Shown piece after piece: positions 36,552 through 49,078 of a stretch of DNA of 64,000 nt; position 1 is the first letter of the stretch, and each line of letters opens with the position of its first letter. The notes beneath the pieces are model-generated. The model saw only the letters and a program-made list of their open reading frames with translations. It did no database searches and was not told the origin of the DNA. Made by a program: the position numbers and the translations under genes. Location of the stretch: positions 20,198,966 to 20,262,965 of the forward strand of contig NC_030855.1 in assembly GCF_000208745.1 (NCBI RefSeq), in the 5' to 3' direction. Origin of the DNA: Theobroma cacao (lineage: Eukaryota; Streptophyta; Magnoliopsida; Malvales; Malvaceae).

Positions 36552-39467
36552 AAGTAACTTTCAGAAACTAAAAATATCGAAACTGCAGAATTTGCAAAAA
36601 GAGAAAAAAATCCTTTTTTGGAATCTTGGGAAAGGGTTAAGGAAAAGCAAAAGACTGAATTTGTGTTCTTTTTTTGTTTTGTTCTTACAAATATTGGAAA
36701 AGTGGCGACTGTTATGGCGGAGACGGAAAAGATGGTGGTGGGGTGGGGCGGAGGTTTTATTTTTTTTATGGAGAGAGGAAGGGAAAGGGGAGAGAGATAG
36801 AAAGTTAATAATGAAATGTAAAGTGGGCGGTCTAGTAAGGCAGCTGATGGGATTTTTGTCTGAACGTGAATTTAGAGAGAGAGAGATGAAGAAAAGTTGG
36901 TCTCTTTTGTGGAATTTTGAAGGATTATTATTGTTGGACTTTTAGTTTTGACACTTTTGACTTTTTTTCTTTATTTTCTCTTCTAGATTTTCTGCTCTTT
37001 TTCTTGCCATAATCGCCCCGATTGGGTCTTTCGCCGTCGAACCTGCCGCGAATTTTGCTCCTTCTGCCTCTTCTGGAATCTTTATTTTTACTGGACTTTC
37101 TTCCGCTTTTTCCTGTTCCCTCGGAATTCATTTTGTTGAAAAACAAAATGAATTTTGTTAAAAATAAAAAGAAAATTGAGAATTTCCGGTGGGTCGCTCT
37201 CTGCTCGCTAATTTGATGGTCCCGATTTGATTGCCCAATAGGATCAAACCCGGGCCTTCTCTTTAAGGTTTGAAATGGGTCCAGGCCCATCCACATTCCT
37301 TGACGATCGGCTACCCTTCTTCCCCACATGTTTTTCTTTTCTCCCTTCCTCTGTTTTTTCAGTCATTTCTTCTTTTTTGTACAATTAATGAATTTCATAC
37401 AATAAAATCAGCCATCGTTCTATCAATTCTAGATCATAGCTCAATTTGTGCTGCTTCCACACCTTATTAATTATAAATTCCAAGCTGCCTATACATCAAT
37501 TTTTGCTAAGTGGATCGTTATTTCCTAATTCAATTTGTCAATTGTAGTATTTTTATTTTATTTATTAATGCCCTAAACATAATTCAGAAATTTCATATGC
37601 ATTTCCTGGTGGCCCAGCCAAGCTGCACCTTAATATGCTGGAAGCTAGGCTACTCCCTAATTAGCATATATTCCTGTTCACCCTTGCTGCCCCTGGCCAC
37701 ATACATAACATCTTAAATTAATCAAAGATTTAAATGATGAATTAAATGAAGTCAACTAATCTACTGCCAAATTAGGCCTACATTCACGTGCATGCATTCT
37801 TTGCACGTAAATTTTTCGATTTACATAAATCAAGTTTTTAATGACATGAAATATGTTGGTGTACAGTTTATTTTTATAATTAATTTGAGGATTTTATGAT
37901 GAATCTTGATTAATATAGTAATAATATAACAATAACAACAATGAAGAGGAGAGAGGAATGGTTGTTAAATCGGGAGCTGCACGAGTGGCTGGCTGCAGCT
38001 TCCTTGCTGGGTAATCAAGATAGTGGAAGAAAACCTCAAGAGTTTTGTCTTTTCCTCGTGTACTTCTTCCCTGTGGTAATGCTCTTCTGGCACAAGATTT
38101 TTAAAAGATACAAGTTGGATTGATAGGTACTACTAAAAATTTATGTACTAAATTTGTCTCATTAGGGAGAAGCCACACTTGCACTGCTGCTAAGCACTCT
38201 TGAATTTTTCACTACTTTCTCACTACATTCTCTATTTATTGACTTGAATTTCACAATTGACAGTATATTTAAATTTATGTCAATAGTTACTATAAAATTT
38301 TCAAATGAGCTCACTGGTTTTTTGTTTACTGTAAAAAGCATGGCTGTGAGTCCTGGTATGAGTTCACTATTTATATGAACTTGAAGGAGGGGAAAGCATG
38401 AAAATAGCCATCAACAATATTTTTTGTCTTGGTCCTACCTCTTTTATATAGGTGTAAAAAATTTGCACTTCTAACCCATGCATTTAGTGAAAATTCCAAT
38501 CGATTATAATAAGCCCAAGAATCACTGTCCTGGTTCAATGTGCAAGTATGGGAGCTTGGGAAGATGTTCAAGTTATATAATTCTATGGCAAACGTATGCT
38601 TATTGCTGTATGCCAGCTGTATTGAGCTATATGATGTAGAGATGAGTTGACTAATATAATGTTTTTAATCTGTCAGAAGCAGAGTGTTAAGGCCAAACAG
38701 TTAGGCTTGATATAATGCAGAAAATCCCAAAAATCTTGGTTTAATCAGAATTTAGATGAGACAGTGAAGCCAACCTCTATCACTTTACAGCAAAGGCCTT
38801 TTTGGGGGTTGGGACACCACCGCTTCTCCTCGACTTGCTAAATGTTGAACTTGTTGGGAAAATCTAGAGGAGATGAGCTTCATATTAGTCGATGAAAATG
38901 AGATTTTTGGAAAAAAAAAAAAAAAACCCTTTGATGTCTGGGATGGGATATTGTATTGATTGTACAGCTACAAGCCAGAACATCCTGTTTATAGAATTAA
39001 TTTACTGGCATTTGCTTCTTTAATGAAGAGTTAAGGTTCAAATTTAACCTCTTTCCTTGCCCATCCTCATTTAGAGTTCCTACTAACACTAGTTTAGTGG
39101 TAGTAAACATAGTTCCTTAAGTTGTTATTCAAACAATATAGAATACTTATAAAACATGTTTCAGCAAAGTTAAAACAAGGAAAGTTATAGGCTTGAAGCA
39201 ATTGGAAAGCGCTACGCTTAGATTTCAACATGGTCTTCACCCTTGTTCGTATTTAACTTAAAACCTAAAACTTCTACAAGAGGGGCCTAGAGATCGTTGT
39301 AGAAGCAGCTGGAACTCATTCTCTGTTGAGAATTAAATACAGACAGTTTCCACATCATAACATCAATACTTCTCTTTACATACTTGAGCACGTAATTGCT
39401 TTGTAGCTGGCTAGTAGAAGGCAAAGACAAACTCACCATCACGACGCCCTGACCTATCTTCAAAGCT
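36552..39467. other. Spacer: EXO70 promoter side and 3' flank of the LRR kinase
   Basis: 36552-37330 is the presumed EXO70 leader and promoter: purine-rich, with GT/GA tracts and frames on both strands that look like low-complexity noise. 37331-39250 is AT-rich with no recognisable feature. 39260-39467 is the presumed 3' UTR of the LRR kinase. The 60-codon plus frame at 37941-38123 has no support. Confidence 0.45.
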
Positions 39468-41952
39468 TTATGGTCCATGTCCCGTTGTTGCGTGCTCACC
39501 TTTCCCTTCTAGGAAACTAGATGAGTTACTATTTGCTGCATCTGGAATTCCATCTCGAAGAGATGGGAAGACTTCAATTGTTCTAGCGTGAGAGTGAAAC
39601 TCTATGCCTCCCTCTACCTCTATCTCCTCTATCATTCTAATGGCTTCTTTCATGTCTAATCGCTGGTCAGGACTATTTTGAGTGCAAAGTAAGCCTATAT
39701 GGAGGAGCTTCTCCATGCTAGCAAGTGAATTTTGGCAGCAGGCAATCTCTGGATCAAGCAATTCAGCTTGTCTTCCTTCTGAAAATGCAGATGTCACCCA
39801 TTGGACTACATCAGTCCCACCTTTTCCATCGCTAAGATATTGAGAAGGGAATTTCCCTGTAAGGATCTCAAGAATGATAATTCCTAGGCAGTATACATCA
39901 CTTTTAGGGGATACCATTCCATGTTGTAACGCTTCCGGGGTCTTATATGCAAACAGGGCTTGTGCCCCGTTAGTGTTTACTAATGGCCAAAATCCATAGT
40001 CCGAGAGAAATGGATGATTATCAGGGCCGAGCAGAACATTACTTGATTTCAGATTTCCATGAGGCACATCAAGAGAAGCAAGTTCAGTGTGAAGATAATC
40101 TAGTCCCTGGGCAATTCCTTGCACAATCTTTAGTCTGGCAGGCCAATCAAGTTCAAGACAGGACGTGCCATGATCACCTGGAGAATTATATGTTTTTATC
40201 AGAATTCATGGATGATACAGTATTGCGTATAAGGACATAAAACATATATAGGAATGAAAATGCTGAATGAGTTCAAAAACGACAGCAGATTGGAGAACAT
40301 TTATGCAATGATTGTGAAGCTAGAAAATGGAAAAAGCTAGTCGGTACTCCTCTAATCGACAACTAAATGACTAATGAACCACGGGGCATGTTCAGGTGTT
40401 AAGAGCAATATCACATATCAATGTCCTCAGAAACCTCTTCATCTCATTTCCCATCATGCTAGTGAACGCATCCTAATATGGATTCTCAGCCATTTTTTGC
40501 CAAACCGGAAACAGGGCAAAAGGCAAAATTCATTCATTTAAGGATTGGAGACGAATATAAGAAACAAGGGCGGAAAATATAAACTTGAGGGGAAGATAAT
40601 TTTATACCATGCAATAGGTAAAGCAAACTGCCTTTAGGAAGGTACTCATAGACAAAAAGTTTTTCATCTTTCCGGTAGTGGTAAGCTAGAGGTGTCAAAA
40701 TATTGGGGTGTCGTAGCTTTCCAAGCTTTCTAACATCTGTATCAAACGCATCTTTTCCTAACGCATTCATCTCCCTCATCCTTTTCGCCACCACCGCGAC
40801 TCCATTAGCCATCACGGCCTTATAAGAAGATCCCAACCCTCCAACACCAAGTACTTCTGCGGCTGCCTTCATCAAATCTGGCAACCCAAAAACACCCTCT
40901 TCATCGTTTACCATCACTAGTTCAGCTACAACACCAGCACTGCCCTTTGCATGATTAGACCCTCTACGGCTAGAGCTTGCATTCTTCCTGCTTTCTTCCA
41001 TTTCTCTTCTAGCTGGCACCGAAACCTGCACCGAAACTGCTCCGTCAGGGCTTCCCCTTCCAAGGACATCGGAATCCCCTTTCTTCTTTTTCCTCCATCT
41101 AATTGCAAAGAAGAGAATCACTGAAAGTAGCATCACCCCTAGCGTTATGATTGCAGCAATGATCTTCTTGGAATCATTTTTACGTCCATGATCCTGGACA
41201 ACTGGCGCAGTATTTTCTGGACTTGACATTGGTCCCGGGGATCTATCGATTGCCTTGCTACAGTCAACACCGACCTGTTCTCCGCAAAGACCTGGATTTC
41301 CCGCAAATGAATTTGCATTGAATTTTGACAAACTAGAAGGAATCTCCCCTACAAGCTTATTGTTGGACAAATTGACAGACTTCAAACTTGGGGGATTAAA
41401 AGCCGGAATATGTCCACTAAATTGATTGTTTTCGAGATGTACGTCAATGAGATGAGGCAACTGACCCAATGAATATGGAATGTTCCCTGTAAATTTGTTA
41501 TGTGATAACCAAACTTTCTTCAATGACTCCATTTTGGCAAAGTACTCCGTTGGGATTTCACCCGAAAACAGATTCCGTGACAAGAATAAAGCCTTCAAAG
41601 CACCCAAACGATTGATTTCAGGAATGGTACCCGTAAAGGAATTGTTAATAACACTGAAAGAACGCAAACCCTTAATCCAGACCAAAGCATCAACATCAAT
41701 ATTTCCTGATAATCCCATCCCTTCAAGACGCAAACCGGTGACAATGCCATTGTGACAAAGCAGTCCGTTCCACGTACCTTCTTCATTGCAAGGGGCCGAG
41801 CCTGGCACCCAAGAATCCAGAGCACTAGCATTGGTAAAAGACTTCTTGAGCTTTAACAAGGCCTCAGAATCTGATACCGAAAATGTCAATGGCAACAGGA
41901 CCAAGAATGATGACAAAAGGAGAAATGGCCTGAAAAGCCAAGCCACGGCCAT
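39468..41952 (-). CDS. PRK8: LRR receptor-like pseudokinase, pollen receptor kinase type (LRR III)
   Basis: Plasma-membrane receptor of the PRK clade, which in pollen tubes couples extracellular peptides to ROP-GEFs. Two exons: 41952-40608 and 40177-39468, 684 residues. Signal peptide 1-25, LRRNT with CNEEGTWNGLLC (55-66), about five LRRs over 70-205, CX6C cap (223-231), TM helix 263-285 followed by RWRKKKK, kinase-like domain from about 360 to 640. The ATP-site lysine is K390, but the catalytic loop reads HGN (488-490) for HRD and the metal site DYG (508-510) for DFG, so it is probably a catalytically weak or dead kinase, as is common in this clade. The glycine loop (GVGGLGSSYKAV) is near normal. 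The match to Arabidopsis At1g72460 (PRK8) rests on position and domain pattern. No lesion in either exon. Confidence 0.88.
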
Positions 41953-43169
41953 TACTTTAACCGGAAACTGAAGGCCTCAGGGAGGATTTTGGCAACGTAT
42001 TTTTAGTAGTCGTATGATCGGGGAGAGTTATTGTTGTGCTAAATTTTCGTATTGGCTTAGATTGTTTTTGTGTTTTCCTCATGGTGTCGGTTTGTCTGTT
42101 TTCTTTTTTTTTTTTTTTTTCTGTTTGTTTGGGTGAGGGCAAAGAGAGCCTTAGAACGAGGGAGAAGGCGCAAGTTTTGAACAAGTCAAGTAGACAAAAA
42201 AACCGTTATTACAGTTAACATGTACGGATTGCAAGGACCATCACCCCCTCAAAACTTCGGCTTTCAGCCTATACTTTTGCAGTAATAAAACAGTGTCGAC
42301 CTGAATAAATGGGTAGGCCATAAGCCGAATCGCGTGGAATGCTTTGTTTGGTGTTTACTTTCTACTCAATTCAATTGATGAGATTTTCACAATCTACAAT
42401 TCTCTTCCTACAATATCTATCTTATTAGGCAATGTTTAACATTCCTTTCTTCTTCTTTTTTTCCCTCTTTTAATAAATCTTATTAAAACAAGAAATGAGA
42501 GATTAAATATTTATAACATAATATTAATTAATATCTTTTTTCCTTACAAAAATAAATCATTTATAGGGTTTTTTCTTCTTTGTTTTTGCGCATGAATTTT
42601 TTTAATGATTTAACGCATATTACTGTGAGTTATTTTTATTTTTGGCACTTGTGTATATCGTGGGCTCGTGGGGCAGAATGTTTGGGTTTGGGTGGGAGGG
42701 CAGAAAAAGGGTTTTTTGGCCCAAAATTCATCATTGGAGCAATTTGTAGTCCATGTTATTGGGTGTTACGTGGATTTATGACCCAACAATCAATCTGGAG
42801 CTAGGTTTTTAAGCTTGTCAATCTAAAAGTGGTCGGCATGTTTCTTGGATCAAGTAAAGAACTAAGGACTGAGGACCATGGTTTGACTTATGCTTACCCT
42901 TTTTTGATACCGAATCAAGAAAAACTATTCGACAACGGGGGGAAAGGTATCCATTAGTACAAGCTCAAGGAATCCAAACTAGGAATCTAAGAACCACGAG
43001 CCATCGACCACAATCCGAAATAGTATAAAACAACTCAATTATGAGCTAAAGAAATAAAAGGATGAAATGATGGTGAAATGTTTAAATTCTGAATTTAATT
43101 TTTGTATTTTATTAAATGTTGGATTTAGTTTTTTTATTATAATTTGCATCAATCGAGTCTTTGTATTTT
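41953..43169. other. LRR kinase promoter side and spacer
   Basis: Up to about 42,200 is the kinase leader and promoter, with a long T-run near 42105-42120 on the plus strand. 42,200-43,169 is spacer ending in an AT-rich stretch with repeated agtctttgtatttt-like strings. No gene. Confidence 0.45.
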
Positions 43170-43768
43170 AAATTTTATTAATATCAATCCAATTATTAAC
43201 CCTAGATAGTTTTGTGTGACTTTTATCACTTTGACAAAAAATCTATATCTTTTAGAGTCTAATATATTCAATGATATTAGATTCTTACACATATTTTAAA
43301 AATAGATCACACCATCAAAAGAGTGTACAACCCCATCAAAAATTTTAACTCTCACAATTCCAAAACCCATGACTATCATAGTTGAGTTATCAGCCAAAGT
43401 CAAATATCCGACCACCATTTCTTGAAGCAAAATCAAAATATCTTTTTTGGAGCACACACGAGTGATAGAAGCAAAATCTAAACATCAACTACCACTAAAA
43501 TATCTTCTGAGATTGTAAGGACAATACAATCATAATCGTAAGTAACAAAAACACATTCAACTTTGATCCTATTACTCTCATCCCTTTTTGTAGGACAATG
43601 CCTCTAAATATGTTCATACCTTTGACATCGAAAATATTAAACATTGTTGGATCTAAACTTATCACCCTTAAATCTTTTACCAATTGAGTTGGACCTCTAA
43701 ACCTCAACCACTAATGTCGAGTCAATTGAATTGAATCTCTACCCTTTTATTTGTTTTAAGGTTAGTGT
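43170..43768 (-). pseudogene. Old Copia element, gag zinc knuckle and protease (left part)
   Basis: Read on the minus strand: NSIDSTLVVEV, a stop, RSNSIGKRFKGDKFRSNNV, a stop, then YFRCQRYEHI, a stop, RHCPTKRDES. This is a CX2CX4HX4C knuckle with its first Cys changed to Tyr. It continues into a degraded protease region (LTLADNSTMMVMGFGIVRVK, then KNLISLNILDSKRY) and stops being recognisable near 43170. It is the continuation of the gag found at 50151-50605; Copia-2 lies between the halves. Integrase, reverse transcriptase and 3' LTR are missing. Confidence 0.7.
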
Positions 43769-44558
43769 TATTGGCAAAATAATGAATCAAATGACAACAA
43801 AAACTAGTTTGAGGCATGATACATTGTCCTTAAGGTTAATTTCGGCCTCTTCAAAGTATGAAACTCGATACAAAAGAACTGCAGTGGTTATCTTTAGGAT
43901 TCAACAGACTTTTCCTGATTAATTTGCACAAACTATCAAGGCTATCAAGAATAGCAGAAAAATTTAAAACAAGATAAAACCCAACAAAATAAGGAAGTGA
44001 GGGAAGTAGAGAATAGAAAGGCAGGAGAACTGAGAAGCAAAGATGAGAACTGAGGTGTGTTAGGAACTGAGGTGGAGGTAGGTATTTATAGGCTGAGGAT
44101 AGAAAAGAATCAAGAATAACGTTGTAGAAAATCAAGAGAAAATTAAAAAAATTATAATGTTATACAATGTTCTATAAGACTAAGTCTATAAGGTTTTATA
44201 ACATTTTGAGTCTATAAGATTCTATAACAATATAAAATGTTCTAAAAGACTGAGTCTGAAAGAATGATTCAATTAAAGACTAACTTTTTACCATGGTAAA
44301 AAGATCAAGTCAAGTAAGGGAAAAAAAAAAACCACCAAGGTACAAAATATCACTCGGGCATAGCCCACATGTACACTCACGTGTAAGGGAAAATTTGTAA
44401 TTTTTCAAGGCTTGGGCCGATCTCGTGTGAGCGCAAGCCTACTTTCTTTTCTTCATTACAACAAGCCCCTAATGGGTTTACTTATATAAAACACTAATAT
44501 CTTTTGTACCTTGGCAATATGGGAAATTGAAACCTTATGAGATACTATAGGTCCAACA
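43769..44558 (-). repeat. 3' LTR of Copia-2 (790 bp)
   Basis: Matches 49079-50150 in order and content, for example gacaacaaaaactagtttga at the low-coordinate end and ttataggctgagg near 44090 (a TATA-like tataaata on the minus strand). It lacks the internal duplication of its partner. Confidence 0.85.
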
Positions 44559-45109
44559 ATCACCCACATATTTTATAAGGTTTCATAATAGAAAGTTTTT
44601 ACTAAGTCTAATCTCCCTCAAGTGTAATACTTCGAGACTGATACTTTTTAAGCTATGAACTAGGCTTAGAAAAAATGAAACATAAATCATAAATTTTTGG
44701 TAAGCTTATAACTTATATAAACAAAAACTTATTTATGTGAAATATGATTTTCATTAATCACATTACACCCCCATAATTTCTATTATTCAACACGATTTTG
44801 CGAGAATAGGCCATGTGTGTGCCTAGTTATTCATAAGTGCTCTAAAAAATTTGCACTGTTCTCACAAAAATGACTTCACTTCACACTTTTATAGGCATCA
44901 AATGTATACTATAATTTAATACACCACCCATAAAGAATATGAAACTCATTAAGAGTTTACCTCAACCTCTCTTGCATTGCAATATTGCACTATTCACACA
45001 TCATATGGGGACAATAATTTTAATAGTGTATAATTTATCAACAAATAATTTGTTATTACCCATATGAACTTAATTCATGGGATCGCCACTCACATAAGTT
45101 GGGTTGCCA

Positions 45110-48100
45110 TTATTGTTGATTTTTCTCAATTGGTTTAAATCCCATTCCATCCAATACATCATTAATTAATTTTCTTTCCAAGGGTTTAGTAAAAGGCTCG
45201 GTCAAATTCAACTCCAACTTCACATAATTAATGGGCATAATTCTATCTCTAAGCAACTGCTTTACCACATTATATTTTAAACGAATGTGTTTATTCTTAC
45301 CATTAAAAATTTTATTCTTTACAATGACTATTGCCGCTTGGCAATCACAATGCATTGAAACAGAATGTATTGGTTTCATTCCTAATGAATTATTTGATAA
45401 GAGGTTTCTTGATCACTTAGCCTCTTTGCCAGCCAACTTTAAAGCTATAAATTCTGATTCCATTGTAGATTTAGAAATTATTTTTTGTTTGGCTGATTTC
45501 TAAATTACAGTATCTCCACCAAAGGTGAATACATAACCACTTGTGAATTTTGTCTCATTTGAATCAATGATCTAGTTAGCATCACTGTACCCTTCTAATA
45601 TAATGGGAATTTATATAAAACACCATAATTTATGGTACCTCTCAAATATTTCTTTATTTTACTCAAGGCAATCCAATTTTCGCAATTGGGTCTTTGTGTA
45701 TATTTGCTCAGTCTAAATACAACATAAACTATATCAAGTCGAGTATAATTCATCAAATAAATTAAACTCCTAATAGTCTAAGCATATTTAGATTGAACCA
45801 CACTATTACGTCTATTTTTCTTTAATTGAATATTAGTATCATAAGGAATACTTACAAGTGTGACATTAAAATTTTTAAACTTTTTAAGTAGCCTTTCAAC
45901 GTAATGCTATTGTGTTAGAATTATACCACTGCCACATCTTATGATTTTAACACCCAAAATAACATTGGTTTCTCCCAAATCTTTTCATATCAAATTTAGA
46001 AGTTAAAAAACATTTTGTTTTATTTACCAAAACAATGCATGTACCAAAAATGAACATATCATCAACATACAAACTAGTAATCACACATTCACTATCAATA
46101 GTTTTTGTATACATACATTTATCAACTTCAACAATAAAAAATTCATTATTAACAAAAACTTAATCAAATTTCTCATGTCATTGTTTTGGTGCTTGTTTTA
46201 AGCCATATAAAGATTTAATCAATTTACAAACTTTGTTTTCTTAACGAGGAAGAACACATCCATCGGGTTGTGCAATATAATTTTTTTTTTTTAAATCACC
46301 ATTTAGAAAAACTATTTTAACATCCATTTGATGAACAATAGGTTTGTAAATCGAAACTAAGGCAATTAAAACATGAATAGATAAAATTCTTGTTATTGGA
46401 GTAAAAGTATTAAAATAGTCAATATTTTATTTTTGGATAAAATTCTTAACAACTAATCTAGCTTTGTATTTATCAATAGAACCATTAGGATTAAATTTCT
46501 TTTAAAAATCTATTTACAACCAATTGGTTTAGCTCAGGTGGTAAATAAACTAATTTCCAATTTGATTTTGTAAAATAGAATCAATCTTATTTTTTATAGC
46601 TTCTTTCCAAAATATATTTTTTGTAGAAGAAATTGCATCAATGTAAGTTTAAGGATCATTATTTATAAGATAAGTGTAAAAATCATTACCAAAAGAAATT
46701 TTTTTCTTTGGTCTTTTACTCCTTCTTAAATTATCATTTTATATTTCAAATCATTTTTACTGAAAGGAGCATTAAAAATTGTATTAGTTCAATGGAAAAA
46801 TATGCTAAAAAAATTCAACATTTTTTATTTCAACAATTGTATTATTATTAAAAACATCCCTTTTTAATATAAGAAATTTTTATGCAGTACTATGTTCGGC
46901 ATAACCAATAAACATACAATCAAATATCTTAGAGCCAATTTTTCTTTTCTTAAAATTAGAAAACATAACCTTAGTACAACACCCCCACACTTTTAAAAAT
47001 TTTAAGTTTAAAGAATAGCCTTTCCACAATTCATAAGGTCTCTTACTAGTTTTCTTATAAGGAATTCTATTTTGAATATGATATGTAAATTATAAAGCTT
47101 CATCCCACAAATTTTCATGTGCACTAGAATTAACAAACATAGAATTTATCATTTCTTTTAATGCTTTATTTTTCCTTTTAGCTACATTATTTGATTCAAG
47201 AGAATATAGATGAATAATTCCAATTATTCCTCTTTTTTCACAAATATCATTAATTGGTATATATTCACCCCCTCTATCTGATCAAACTCTTTTTATCTTT
47301 TTATTCAATTGATTTTCTACTTTAGTTTTATCCTTAAGAAACATGTCAAAAGCTTCGTCTTTATACCTAAGTAAATAAACTTTAGTTAATCTAGAGTAGT
47401 AGTCAATAAATGTAACATAATATTGCTAACTACTTTTAGTTATAGTTTGTTTCAAATCTCCCAAATTAGTATGAATTAAACTCAACAATTTAGATTATCT
47501 ATTTATTAAAATCCAAGTTTTCTTAGTTTTTTTTTGTTTCAACACATGTTACACATTTACAAAAGTATGCATTTTTAATATTAGAAATTAAACCTAGTTA
47601 TAACATTTTCTTAACATAAGGAATGCTAACATGTTATAATCTACCATGTCATAAATCAATAAAGTCAATCATGTAAGCAGAAGAACTAGCATTTTTATTC
47701 ATGACATTTGCAATGTTAAGTACAAAAAGTCTCTGATTACATTATCCCTTACCCAAAAACATATTATTCTTTGTCATTATGATCTTGTCAAATTCAAATG
47801 ACACTTTCACCCTAACCTTGCCCAATAAAGCCACAAAAACTATATTTGCTCTTATATTAGGAATAATGCTCTTATATTAGGAACATGTAGAATATTATTT
47901 AGAGTTAGGGTCTTGCCAGATGTGAGCTTAAGAGAGACTTTTCCTTTTTCAAGAACTTGAGCAATTTGAGAATCACTGAGATATATTATTTCTTCTCCTT
48001 CCTTTACTAGAGTATAAGAGGTAAAGACGTTTTTGTGTGCATAAATATGCTTGGTAGCACTTGAGTGTACCACCCATTTCTTCACATTGGCCACCATATT

Positions 48101-49066
48101 GGCTTGAGAAATGATCGCAAAAATTATGTCATCAAATTCATATGCTTTAACAAAGTTGACTCTTGGATTAGCTAGTTTATCATTTCCCTTTGCTTTCTTC
48201 CTGCATTATGCTGCATGATGCCCTAGCTTTCCACAAACAAAACAAGTATCTTTCTATTTAAAGGTAGGATGAAGAGCTTTGGGTTTATAATCGAGTTTAT
48301 TAATATACCTGTTTTGGCGATGCTAGATTTTGCTTTGCACCAGATTGGCTTTGATTGTAATCTCTTTAGCTTTGGAGACCTTAATCTCCCTTTGGGTTCT
48401 ATCTTCGATGATGATGTGCACAATCAGGTCTACAAGTGACAATTACTTTTGCTTATACTTTAGTTGTTGCTTATAACCATTCTAAGATTCTAACAACTTC
48501 TCAATTGGCAATCCAATAACAGATTCTTTTTGCAAGTTAATGTTTTTTACCTTCAAGTCATCCATTAGCTTGTGATATTCATTGATCTGACTCTTAATAT
48601 CCTTATCATTTGTCATCTTCTAATGATAGAACTTTTCAATCACGAATTTTTGTTTCCCAACATCTTTAGCAGTATATTTGGCAACCATTGAATCCCATAT
48701 TTGCTTTGCTTCTTTGTAAGGACTGTAAACATCAAATAGCTCATTAGAGAGCATGTTAATAATCGTATGCCTAGATACCTTATTTGCATGCATCCATTGT
48801 TCCAGCATTTTGACATCGTTAGGCTTAGAATCGAATAGTGCGAAAGCCATTCCATGAACATTAAGAATGGAAAAGATCGTTTCTTGCCATCTTTTAAAAT
48901 TATTGTCATCAAACACCTTGATTTTGGATATGTCAGGAAACGGTTTTACATAAGACATTAAGGACATGGCAAGAACTGACAAGGTAGCGAGAGTTAGGGT
49001 AGAACCATTGGTGACAACGGTGGCAATAGGGACAATGACGGCAACATTATCAGCATGAGAATCCAT
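45110..49066 (-). pseudogene. Copia-2 gag-pol remnant
   Basis: From ATG 49066 (MDSHADNVAVIVPIATVV) Gag runs through FPDISKIKVFDDNNFKRWQE. The zinc knuckle CFVCGKLGHHAA, with a stop before the last Cys, lies near 48210-48245. The protease is WVVHSSATKHI (48060), with D replaced by H at the catalytic site. Integrase is visible only in pieces between 46,900 and 47,600. Reverse transcriptase covers 46500-45700, with LYVDDM at 46055-46072. RNase H ends SMHCDCQAAIVI ... LTEPFTKPLERKL and the stop at 45110. Numerous stops and frame changes make it inactive. Confidence 0.85.
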
Positions 49067-49078
49067 TATCCTTAAGAT

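Noticed and set aside
36928..37329. 133-codon minus frame upstream of EXO70, rich in Lys/Arg/Ser
   Set aside because: Composition follows purine-rich low-complexity DNA in the EXO70 promoter side; no recognisable domain.
39005..39130. Possible SINE: ggttcaaattt and tagtttagtggta strings resembling tRNA boxes
   Set aside because: On the plus strand the B-like box precedes the A-like box, and on the minus strand the spacing is wrong. No flanking duplication or A-tail seen.
43060..43200. AT-rich stretch with repeated agtctttgtatttt strings, thought to be half of a fold-back element
   Set aside because: I could not find the matching inverted arm, so no element is called.
46530..46560. ttggtttagctcaggtggtaa looked like a tRNA A box and a SINE head
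   Set aside because: Reading the minus strand gives a degraded LV-x-LPP segment of Copia-2 reverse transcriptase, so it belongs to the element.
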